A stretch of 45,011 nucleotides of DNA from Gemmataceae bacterium (lineage in GTDB: Bacteria > Planctomycetota > Planctomycetia > Gemmatales > Gemmataceae). The position numbers and the translations under genes are program-made. Under the pieces are notes generated by a model, which searched no databases, had not been told where the DNA came from, and worked only from the letters and a program-made list of their open reading frames with translations. Location of the stretch: positions 1 through 45,011 of the forward strand of contig JAHBXO010000042.1 of assembly GCA_019636445.1 (NCBI GenBank), read 5' to 3'. Positions 15,801-23,383 of the stretch are shown here, in pieces (within the stretch, counting starts at the first letter, position 1; each line of letters opens with the position of its first letter).

Positions 15801-17039
15801 ATGCCGACCTTCAAATTCGAAGCCCTCGACACTTCCGGCCAGGAAGTCAAAGACTCGGTCGACGCGACCAACGAAGAGGAAGCGTCGCAGAAGATCAAGG
15901 CGATGGGCTACTTCGTCACGAAGCTCACCGCCGCGCAGGTCAAGGGCAAGAAAGGCCAGAAGAAGAAGACCGGCAAGAGCCGCAAGACCTTCGTCCTCGG
16001 CGGCGTGTCGCAGAAGATGCTCTGCATCTTCACGCGGCAGTTCAGCACGCTGCAGGACGCCGGCCTGCCGGTGCTGCGCTCGTTGCGCATCCTCGAAAAG
16101 CAGATGAAGCCAAGCGCGCTCAAGAACTCGCTCATCGACGTCGTCGAGGACGTCGAGTCCGGTTCGACGCTCTCGGAAGCGCTCGGCCGGCACCCCAAGT
16201 GCTTCGACCGCCTCTACGTGAACATGGTGAAGGCCGGCGAGGCCGGCGGTGCGCTCGAAGTCATTCTCCAGCGCCTCGCCGAGTTCAAGGAAAAGTCGCA
16301 AAGCTTGAAGCGCAAGGTCGTCGGCGCGATGGTGTACCCGAGCGTCGTCATCATGGTCGCCGTCGGGATCCTCACGTTCATCATGGTGTCGATCATCCCG
16401 AAGTTCAAAAAGATCTTCGAGGAGTTCGGCCTCAGCCTCCCGCAGGCCACCAAGATCCTGATCGACGTCTCCGACTGGGTTGCCAGCTACTGGTATGTCA
16501 TCCCCTTGTTCCCGCTCGGCGTCTACCTGTTGATCAAACTCATCCGTTTAACCAAGGCCGGGAATTACGCTCTCGACAGAATGACGCTCTGGATACCGAT
16601 TGTCGGGAGCCTCGTCGAGAAGACGATCGTGGCCCGAACGATGCGCACCTTGGGCACGCTCATCAGTTCCGGCGTACCGATCCTCGAAGCCCTGTCGATT
16701 GTGAAGGATACCGCCAACAACGTCGTCTTCGAGCGGATGTTCCAGCGGGTTTTGGAATCCATCCGGGAAGGGGATACCATTGCTGACCCGCTTCGCGAAG
16801 CCCGACTCGTGGACGACATGGTCGTGAACATGGTCGAGGTCGGCGAGGAGACCGGGGACCTCGACACGATGCTATATAAGGTGGCCGACTTCTACGATGA
16901 AGAAGTCGACACGCTGGTGAAGAGCCTGATCTCGCTGCTGGAGCCGATCATGATCGTGTTCCTCGGGGGCGTGATCGGCGCGATCGTGATCTCGCTGTTC
17001 CTGCCGCTGATCAAGCTGCTGGAAGGTTTGTCCAAGTAG
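15801..17039 (+). CDS. GspF/PilC inner-membrane platform protein
   Basis: A 412-residue type II secretion/type IV pilus platform protein. The start at 15801 follows GGAG (15792-15795); an upstream in-frame ATG at 15735 would read through the repeat and is rejected. The N-terminal segment (PTFKFEALDTSGQEV) matches the family. Two T2SSF domains follow, each containing the FxRQ/helix pattern (FTRQFSTLQDAGLPVLRSLRIL and MRTLGTLISSGVPILEALSIV). Membrane segments are visible at about 172-198 (MVYPSVVIMVAVGILTFIMV), at about 228-248 (SYWYVIPLFPLGVYLLIKLI) and at the C terminus (PIMIVFLGGVIGAIVISLF). GspF transmits ATPase rotation to pseudopilin assembly. Its natural partner is the ATPase encoded just upstream. 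Confidence 0.95.
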   Translation: MPTFKFEALDTSGQEVKDSVDATNEEEASQKIKAMGYFVTKLTAAQVKGKKGQKKKTGKSRKTFVLGGVSQKMLCIFTRQFSTLQDAGLPVLRSLRILEKQMKPSALKNSLIDVVEDVESGSTLSEALGRHPKCFDRLYVNMVKAGEAGGALEVILQRLAEFKEKSQSLKRKVVGAMVYPSVVIMVAVGILTFIMVSIIPKFKKIFEEFGLSLPQATKILIDVSDWVASYWYVIPLFPLGVYLLIKLIRLTKAGNYALDRMTLWIPIVGSLVEKTIVARTMRTLGTLISSGVPILEALSIVKDTANNVVFERMFQRVLESIREGDTIADPLREARLVDDMVVNMVEVGEETGDLDTMLYKVADFYDEEVDTLVKSLISLLEPIMIVFLGGVIGAIVISLFLPLIKLLEGLSK

Positions 17040-17053
17040 GTTCGTACACGAAG

Positions 17054-17075
17054 CCCGCGGACGACCGTCCGCGGG
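17054..17075. repeat. GC-rich intergenic hairpin
   Basis: A perfect 9-bp stem (CCCGCGGAC 17054-17062 with 17067-17075) and a 4-base loop lie between gspF and the first pseudopilin gene. No T tract follows, so it is unlikely to be a full terminator. It may set the different transcript levels of the platform protein and the abundant major pseudopilin. Confidence 0.7.
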
Positions 17076-17098
17076 GAGTATCTTCAGGAGTCTTTCCC

Positions 17099-18304
17099 AT
17101 GTTGCGGTCGCCATCTCCGCCGCGCCGGATGCCGTCCGGCTTCACGCTGGTTGAACTGCTGGTGGTGATCGCCATCATCAGCGTTCTGGTGGGTCTGACG
17201 CTTTCGGCCGTGCAAGCCGTACGCGGCAAGCAGGAAGAATTTAAGGTGCGGGCCGATATCGAACAACTCAGCCAGGCGATCTCGGGCTTCAAGGCGAAGT
17301 TCAACCGCTTCCCGCCCTGCGGCGGCGGGGGCGCTCCCTATAGCACGGCCACGGTGGCGTCCCGCAACCAAATAGGCACCTTCCGGCTTTGCACGAACTA
17401 CCTGAACTCTTCGGGCAACCGACTGCGGGAACCCGATCCGACCTCGCCAACCATGGATCGCGAGTGGCCGGAAATCGCCATCTTGATGTCCCTCTTCGGC
17501 CGAATGGATCTCGCCGACAATGGTTTGCGCCTGGCGGGGAATCCCGTACCCAACACCACTCCGATCCTGCTCGACCCAAACCAGTGCATGGTCTTTTTTC
17601 TGAGCGGCGGATCGTTCACCGACTATCTGGGGTTCTCGACCAACCCTACCCGGCCCTTCGCGCCGCCCGCGACGGTCGGCGAGCAACGTCTCGCGGGCAC
17701 GCCGTTCTTCGATGGCTTCGGCAAGCAGCGAGACCGGATGAAACCGCCCGCGGAATGGATCAGCGCGAGGGCCTCGCAATTCGATTCCCTGCCGGTTCCA
17801 CCGTCGCCGACCATCACGTCCGGCGGACCGGTGCGATGGGAAGGCGCTGCCCCGCTCAACGACACGATCTCGACCGTCAGCAACGAGCCGTGGTTCCTGG
17901 ACCCGTGGGGTACGCCGTATCTGTACCTCGCCACCAGCGGCGTCGGCTCTGGCGGCGACTACCCGACCGGACCGGTCCTGATCGGGCCTTGGGGCGGCAA
18001 ACTCTCCGGTTACAATCGCCCGGCTGCGAACCAGATTCCCAATCCCGCCGCCTTTGCCGCGTTCCCGGCGATCGGCATGAGCGCCTTCAAAGACACTACC
18101 ATTCGGTTTTCGAACCACACGACGTTCCAGATCATTTCCGGCGGGCCGAACGGAAACAAAGTCAGCGACACCAGAACGTGGGGATTCGGTCGAAACCCCA
18201 CGGGGGTCGCGACCTTCGGCTTCGACGACTACGAACCCTCGAAGGGGGCCGGTGCCGACGACTACGGCAACTTCCGCGATAAGGTCTTTGGCGCCCGCGA
18301 TTAA
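17099..18304 (+). CDS. GspG-like prepilin-type protein (large)
   Basis: A 401-residue class III prepilin-like protein. The leader ends at Gly14, with the mature N terminus FTLVELLVVIAIISVLVG carrying Glu at position 5, the hallmark needed for methylation and assembly. It matches a prepilin peptidase site, although no peptidase gene is in the window. The motif LDPWGTPYLYL (about residues 267-277) is the DPWGxPYxY calcium-loop signature of GspG, which argues that this is the major pseudopilin type. It is far larger than classical GspG (about 140 residues), with long polar insertions between the helix and the motif. AGGAG at 17086-17090 is the ribosome binding site. It heads a run of five prepilin-like genes. 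Confidence 0.88.
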   Translation: MLRSPSPPRRMPSGFTLVELLVVIAIISVLVGLTLSAVQAVRGKQEEFKVRADIEQLSQAISGFKAKFNRFPPCGGGGAPYSTATVASRNQIGTFRLCTNYLNSSGNRLREPDPTSPTMDREWPEIAILMSLFGRMDLADNGLRLAGNPVPNTTPILLDPNQCMVFFLSGGSFTDYLGFSTNPTRPFAPPATVGEQRLAGTPFFDGFGKQRDRMKPPAEWISARASQFDSLPVPPSPTITSGGPVRWEGAAPLNDTISTVSNEPWFLDPWGTPYLYLATSGVGSGGDYPTGPVLIGPWGGKLSGYNRPAANQIPNPAAFAAFPAIGMSAFKDTTIRFSNHTTFQIISGGPNGNKVSDTRTWGFGRNPTGVATFGFDDYEPSKGAGADDYGNFRDKVFGARD

Positions 18305-18317
18305 CCCAGGAGCAACC

Positions 18318-19358
18318 ATGAACGCGACTATCACCCGACGCCGCGCCGGCTTCTCCCTGATCGAGTTGCTTGTCGTGATCGGATTGCTCGCCGCCTTGAC
18401 CGCCATCGGCACCGGCGTCTACTTCCGCATCAGCGCCGGCGCCACCGTGAAGGCCACCGAGGAAACGGTTTCCAAAGCCACCTCGGGCTTCCAGCAGATC
18501 TGGTCCGCCGAACTGGACAACGCCCGCGATTCCTTCGCGGGCAAGTCCGGCTTCGCCCAGTACGCGACCCAGGTCGAGAACACCAAAGCGATCGCCGGCG
18601 GCGACGTTGACCGCGCCCGGGCGCTCTGGAATTACCTCTGGATGAAGAACGCTTTTCCGCAGACGATCGCAGAGGCGACGACCGCCACGAACCTCGCCGT
18701 CACCGGTTACACGACCGTTTCGCTTCCGGCCCGGCCCACCTTCGCCGGAATGACGGCGGGCTCCTTGTCCAATCCCGATCAGGCCGCCACGCTGCTTTAC
18801 CGAATCCTCACTCAAAAAGGCTCCCGCGGCCAGACGTACAACGAGGAAGCCATCGGATCGCTCTCCGTCGTCCTGCCCGGTACCCAATACCGCGTGTTCA
18901 CCGACGCGTTCGGCTACCCGTTGACCTTTGTCTTCTCTTCGACCGGAATCCAGAACGACGTCAACGGTGCCGAATATCAGAAAGGGAACAACCCCAGCCG
19001 CGATCCGTTCGATCCGACCGGCACGCTGCTGCCCCCGCCGGCGCCGCCGGCGACCCTGCCTCCCCCCCCGCGTCCGGTCTACTGGTCAAACGCTACCGCT
19101 CGCGTCGCCGCGGCGACCGTGCTGGGTCGATGCATCAATCCCGGCGCGATGCCGCCGGTCTACGACTTCGATAATTCGAACTGGCAACCGACCATCGTTT
19201 CGCGGGGAGCCTCAAGGATTTGGGATCCAACGTTTTTGGTTCCCACCTTGAAGACCCCCACGCCGTATCCCGCGAACTATTTCCGATTCGAACCGATCCC
19301 GGACGGCTATCTCGTCGGCTACAAGCTCCGGCGCCAGGGCGCCCGAGGTGACCAATGA
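18318..19358 (+). CDS. Prepilin-type protein 2
   Basis: A 346-residue prepilin-like protein with leader MNATITRRRAG and mature helix FSLIELLVVIGLLAALTAIG, Glu at position 5. The start at 18318 is supported by CAGGAG (18307-18312). A VFTDAFGYPLTFVF segment (about 194-207) corresponds in position and pattern to the DPWGxPY loop of GspG but lacks its tryptophan, so this may be a diverged paralogue of the preceding protein. A proline-rich run (PPPAPPATLPPPPRP, about 236-251) is a surface linker. The stop overlaps the start of the next gene (ATGA, 19355-19358), so the two products are probably made in equal amounts. Confidence 0.85.
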   Translation: MNATITRRRAGFSLIELLVVIGLLAALTAIGTGVYFRISAGATVKATEETVSKATSGFQQIWSAELDNARDSFAGKSGFAQYATQVENTKAIAGGDVDRARALWNYLWMKNAFPQTIAEATTATNLAVTGYTTVSLPARPTFAGMTAGSLSNPDQAATLLYRILTQKGSRGQTYNEEAIGSLSVVLPGTQYRVFTDAFGYPLTFVFSSTGIQNDVNGAEYQKGNNPSRDPFDPTGTLLPPPAPPATLPPPPRPVYWSNATARVAAATVLGRCINPGAMPPVYDFDNSNWQPTIVSRGASRIWDPTFLVPTLKTPTPYPANYFRFEPIPDGYLVGYKLRRQGARGDQ

Positions 19359-20476
19359 TCCGTCGCACGACCAAATCGGGCTTCACGCTCGTCGAACTGC
19401 TGGTGGCGATGGCGCTCGCCGTCGTCCTGCTGGCGCTCGCCATCGGCGTCTCGCAATCGTCGGCGTTCGACTCGCAGAAGGTCGTCGGTTCGGCGGACCG
19501 CCTGACCGAGTGGATGATCGCGGCCAAGTCCAAGGCGCTGCGCGACAAGGCGCCGCGCGGCATCCGGCTGATCCCCGATACCGCCAATCCCGAAATCATC
19601 CGCGAGATCGCGTACATCGAACAGCCCGACCCGATCCCCTCGAACGGGCCGTTGCTCCTCGGCAGTCGTTTGGTGTTCTACTACCCGTGCCAGGTCATTG
19701 AAGACACGATGGCACCACCCCCTACCTATAACTTCGACGGGCTTCCGGCCCCCAGCGCGCCGGCACCAAACACTTCCCCTGCGAGCCAGAAAACCTTATT
19801 CCTCGCGGGATTGTCGGCCGCCCAGCAAACGTCGTTTACATCCACGGTCCAGTCCGGGGATTTGATTTCGATACCTGAACTGCGCAGTGTTCTGAAGCTC
19901 GGCACACCCGCTTTCACGGTTGTGGCGGCGGCCAGTTCGCCGAGCGGGGCGACACTCCGATTGAACGTGACGCCCGAATCACTCCCGGACTTGGGCCGAA
20001 ACGTATATTCATACCACGACAGTTCACGGCGGAATATGACTCTGCACCCGAACGTACCACCGACCCTGCTAAGCGGCACCCTATCCGTTACGAACTTCAG
20101 CATCATCCGCGCCGCGCGGCCGATCCTCGGCGAACCGACGCAACAACTCCCCAGCGGCATGGCCGTCGATGTCCGCGCCGCGCAGACGACGAGCCTCAAC
20201 CCGCCGGCCGCCGACGTGAACGGGAACCGCGACATCCTTTTCGCGCCCACCGGCGAAGTGATCGGCGCCACCGAGGCACTCACCGTTCTGCTGGTGCGCG
20301 ACGCGAACCTGCCGAATGTGGTCGCTCCGCTGGGCGCGAACTACGACCAGGCCGGGCAGATGATCCTGATCTGCCTTTACAACAAGACCGGTGCGATCGC
20401 CACGCAACCCGTGAATCCGCCGCCGTCCCCGGATCCGTACCGCTTCGCGCGGGACGGCATCAATACGGGGCTGTAG
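19355..20476 (+). CDS. GspH/FimT-like minor prepilin
   Basis: A 373-residue prepilin-like protein. The leader ends at Gly9 and the helix reads FTLVELLVAMALAVVLLALA with Glu at position 5. The following stretch, ADRLTEWMIAAKSKALRDKA followed by PRGIRL, matches the GspH/FimT pattern, in which a helix rich in Ala and Arg leads to a strand with a basic residue. GspH-type proteins are minor pseudopilins that help initiate the pseudopilus tip. The protein is more than twice the normal GspH size, and the extra mass is in the C-terminal beta-rich region. It is coupled to the preceding gene by a 4-base overlap. A repeat-filled gap of 306 bases follows before the next prepilin gene. Confidence 0.85.
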   Translation: MIRRTTKSGFTLVELLVAMALAVVLLALAIGVSQSSAFDSQKVVGSADRLTEWMIAAKSKALRDKAPRGIRLIPDTANPEIIREIAYIEQPDPIPSNGPLLLGSRLVFYYPCQVIEDTMAPPPTYNFDGLPAPSAPAPNTSPASQKTLFLAGLSAAQQTSFTSTVQSGDLISIPELRSVLKLGTPAFTVVAAASSPSGATLRLNVTPESLPDLGRNVYSYHDSSRRNMTLHPNVPPTLLSGTLSVTNFSIIRAARPILGEPTQQLPSGMAVDVRAAQTTSLNPPAADVNGNRDILFAPTGEVIGATEALTVLLVRDANLPNVVAPLGANYDQAGQMILICLYNKTGAIATQPVNPPPSPDPYRFARDGINTGL

Positions 20477-20782
20477 TGTGCGTTCGCTCGTTGAATGGAT
20501 CGCTTCGCGTCGAACGCAGTCAGACTCTAACCTCCCCCCTTGAGGGGGAGGTCGCCGCGAAGCGGCGGGTGGGGGGTAGGGCGGTGCCTCCGGTGGGAGG
20601 AGGTGCTGCAATTGCATTGACCCACGGCCCCCCCCCACCCTAACCCTCCCCCTCGAGGGGGGAGGGGACAAGAAGCGGAAACGCCTTTGTTTCAAGCATG
20701 ATTGAGTTTTTGGTATTCGTCGCCTCGACTCGAACAATGACCCGTCGGCCCTTCGGCCGAACACCCCGACCGGGGACCTGAC
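20477..20782. other. Intergenic region with palindromic repeats
   Basis: This 306-base gap splits the run of prepilin genes. It contains an inverted pair of C-rich palindromes (20531-20665, listed separately) and a small hairpin TCGGCC-CTTC-GGCCGA at 20745-20760, close before the next gene. No coding sequence is convincing here. A new promoter for the downstream three genes may lie at 20690-20740, where the AT content rises, but no clear boxes are visible. Confidence 0.5.
20531..20665. repeat. REP/BIME-like inverted pair of 21-base palindromes
   Basis: The left module (20531-20551) and the right module (20645-20665, read on the minus strand) match at 20 of 21 positions. Each is itself a near-palindrome of the form CCTCCCCC...GGGGGAGG. 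Each is followed, in its own orientation, by a G-rich GGGTGGGGGG-type stretch. Two inverted palindromic units with a spacer is the classical layout of REP or BIME elements. Confidence 0.8.
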
Positions 20783-21697
20783 ATGATCGCGAATTCGCCG
20801 CTGGCCCGCCGCCGCGGCCTGACCCTCACCGAAGCCCTCGTCGCGATGTTCGTCGCGGCGATCGGCATGATTTCGCTGCTGGCGCTCTTCCCGCTCGGCG
20901 CGCTGCAGATGGGCCAGGCGCTCAAGGACTCCCGCTGCACCGAAACCGCGATGAACGCCGAGGCGCTCCTGCGGACGCACTGGCGCATCGAGATGATCGA
21001 GAAAGGGAACGACGCCGGCATCCTGACCTCGTTCGGCACCAGCACCGGCCTTAGCGATCCGGTCTTCCTCGACCCGATCGGCCGCCTGAACGTGGCCACG
21101 AACATCGCCGGCGTCACCGGACTGCCCCGCCAGCGCATCGCCACGGCGTCGACCTTTGCCACCGCTTTCCGCCAGTGCTCGCTCCTGGACGACATGACCT
21201 TCGACCCGAGCGGCACGCCGGTGCTCACCGGTGGCCGCGTCGAACGCGCCGGCCGTTACAACTGGATGGCCGTGCTGCAACGCCCGAACAACGGCATCGC
21301 CTACGAGGCGAACCTCACCGTGCTGGTCTTCGACGGCCGCGCCCCCGGCTACGTCGCCCCCAACAGCGAACTGGTCTATGGCGACCCGTCCAACACGAAC
21401 CGCACACACTCGTTCATCGCCGGCGGCAGTTCCATCCAGCTGCGCATGCTGACCACCGATCCGCGTCCGCAGGTCGGCAAGGGGCGCTGGATCGCGCTCT
21501 TCACCCCGACGACGCGCCTGCTGACCTTCCACCGGGTCGCGAGCCTGAGCGAGGACGCCAGCACCGCGGCGCAAACGCGGCTCGACATCGAACTGCAAAC
21601 GCCGATCCCGGCCGGGCACGATCCGGCCAGTTGCCGGGCGATCGTCTTCGCGGGCCTCGCCGAGGTCTTCGAACGCGCCCCGCTGACGGCCCACTGA
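20783..21697 (+). CDS. GspI/PilV-like minor prepilin
   Basis: A 304-residue prepilin-like protein. The leader ends at Gly12 and the mature helix reads LTLTEALVAMFVAAIGMISL, with Glu at position 5 but Leu instead of Phe at position 1. The helix continues as LALFPLGALQMGQALKDSR, followed by a Cys-containing ECTETAMNAEALL-like segment (actual reading RCTETAMNAEALLRTHWR). This helix-with-turn arrangement is typical of PilV/GspI minor pilins. The remainder is beta-rich and of unknown fold. The gene is followed after 12 bases by another prepilin gene, so the two form a unit. It lies downstream of the palindromic repeat pair and may be expressed apart from the first three prepilins. Confidence 0.82.
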   Translation: MIANSPLARRRGLTLTEALVAMFVAAIGMISLLALFPLGALQMGQALKDSRCTETAMNAEALLRTHWRIEMIEKGNDAGILTSFGTSTGLSDPVFLDPIGRLNVATNIAGVTGLPRQRIATASTFATAFRQCSLLDDMTFDPSGTPVLTGGRVERAGRYNWMAVLQRPNNGIAYEANLTVLVFDGRAPGYVAPNSELVYGDPSNTNRTHSFIAGGSSIQLRMLTTDPRPQVGKGRWIALFTPTTRLLTFHRVASLSEDASTAAQTRLDIELQTPIPAGHDPASCRAIVFAGLAEVFERAPLTAH

Positions 21698-21709
21698 ACC
21701 GAGGCGACC

Positions 21710-23311
21710 ATGCGAATTGCATCCTACTCCCGTCGTCGGCCCGGCTTCACGCTCGTCGAGGTGATCGTCGCCGCCGGCCTGTGCATGCTCATCATGAGCG
21801 TCCTCGCCGGCGCCTTCGCCGCCGGCATCGACACCTTCAGCCTGCTGAAGTCCACCGGTGAAATGAACGACCGGCTCGCCGTCGCCAAGCACATCCTCGT
21901 CGGCGACCTGCGCAGTACCCACCTCGAAGACGACACCGGCCTGCCGCTGCGCGTCAGCAACGTCCGGTACGACATTCTCGGCACGCCGCTGGCGCAGGAC
22001 GCGGTGCTCGGCCGCTACGCCAGGCCGCCGGCGAGGGGCTTCTTCCGGATCCAGCAGAACACGGTCAGCACGAACGAAGGAACCGATCCTGACGGTATTC
22101 CGTCCAGTTTCTCCACGAGCCACTTCCTGCACATGACCGTCCGTCGGACGCCAGACCAGACCTCCAAGATGTTCCTCGCCCGCGTACCGAACCCGAACCC
22201 GAACACCACCATTCCGAATATGACCGCCAGCGATGTCGCCGACGCGTGGACTAGCGACCGCAAGTTGGGCCTCTCGTTCAATTCCGAATACCCGTTCAAC
22301 CTGCTGCCCGCTCCCGGCCGCGCGTTTGGGGACTATGGCTACCGGCTCCAGCATGAATGCCTCGGTGCCTTGAGCGGCATCGCCGTCGGCACATCCGACC
22401 GCTCCTTCGCTTCGCCGTGGGCGGAGGTCGCGTATTTCCTCCGCAATTCCGGCACCACGACCACCGGCGCCGGCGCGAGGCCGCTGTTCAGCCTGCACCG
22501 CCGCGTTCGACTGCTCACGAAGAACGACTCCGGCACGCATCAACTGAACTGGCAACCCTACCAGACCGCTGCGCCCGGCATGAGTTGCGCCCCGAGCGCA
22601 ACCACCACCACAAAGCTCCTCAATGGACCCGGCGACATCGCCGTTCCCACAAACCGAATGGGCAGTCTCACGGGTGCCACCTCCGCGCTGGCCACCGGCG
22701 GGAACATCGACACCATTGGCCCCGTCGCCGACGCCGCCGGCAACATGACCGGCGAGGACATCCTGCTCACGAACGTCGTCTCCTTCGAGATCAAGGCGTC
22801 GTGGGACCGCGGCTTCTCGACTTTCACGAATCCCGGCAACCTCACCGGCGCCGGCCCGCGCTATGCCCTCCCGGTGCGCCCTGTCGGCAGCAATGAAATC
22901 GTCACCGGATCCGCCACGCCGATTCCGCTTGCCACCGCCGACACCCCGACGGCCGAAACGCCCTTCGACGATCTGCCCCTCGCCCCGTCCGTCGAGCGCG
23001 GCTGGAACCCGAACGATGCGTCGATGAACGCCCACACGTTCCCGCAAGGCAGCGGCAACCCGAACATGGCCCGCTGGTTCATGGACGCGACTTACACGCC
23101 CGGCATCCGTCGTATCTTCGACACCTGGGCCGCCGTACCGAACTGGAACGAGTCGGTTATTCCCGACCCCAGTGGAACAGCACGCACCTGGCTCCCGAAC
23201 CCGAACTACGTCCCGCTGCCGATCCGGCTCAAGGCGATCCAGATCAAGCTGCGGATCTACGACCCGAAGAACAAGCTGACCCGTCAGATCACGATCATTC
23301 AGGACCTCTAA
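21710..23311 (+). CDS. GspJ/PilW-like minor prepilin (large)
   Basis: A 533-residue prepilin-like protein with leader MRIASYSRRRPG and mature helix FTLVEVIVAAGLCMLIMSVL, Glu at position 5. The helix runs on as AGAFAAGIDTFSLLKSTG and is followed by RLAVAKHILVGDLRSTHLEDD, which fits the PilW/GspJ pattern of an Arg/Asp-rich second helix. The last 40 residues (LPIRLKAIQIKLRIYDPKNK and on) end in a beta hairpin ordinary for GspJ. Typical GspJ is about 200 residues, so the insertions are large. The tip complex of GspH-I-J-K is represented here by this gene, its two neighbours and the GspH-like gene. Confidence 0.83.
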   Translation: MRIASYSRRRPGFTLVEVIVAAGLCMLIMSVLAGAFAAGIDTFSLLKSTGEMNDRLAVAKHILVGDLRSTHLEDDTGLPLRVSNVRYDILGTPLAQDAVLGRYARPPARGFFRIQQNTVSTNEGTDPDGIPSSFSTSHFLHMTVRRTPDQTSKMFLARVPNPNPNTTIPNMTASDVADAWTSDRKLGLSFNSEYPFNLLPAPGRAFGDYGYRLQHECLGALSGIAVGTSDRSFASPWAEVAYFLRNSGTTTTGAGARPLFSLHRRVRLLTKNDSGTHQLNWQPYQTAAPGMSCAPSATTTTKLLNGPGDIAVPTNRMGSLTGATSALATGGNIDTIGPVADAAGNMTGEDILLTNVVSFEIKASWDRGFSTFTNPGNLTGAGPRYALPVRPVGSNEIVTGSATPIPLATADTPTAETPFDDLPLAPSVERGWNPNDASMNAHTFPQGSGNPNMARWFMDATYTPGIRRIFDTWAAVPNWNESVIPDPSGTARTWLPNPNYVPLPIRLKAIQIKLRIYDPKNKLTRQITIIQDL

Positions 23312-23383
23312 GGTCGCCCGTCGCCCCCGACACACGCCGCCGGCTCGCTCCGGCGGTTCGCCGAACTTGCTCGAGGTGATGCC

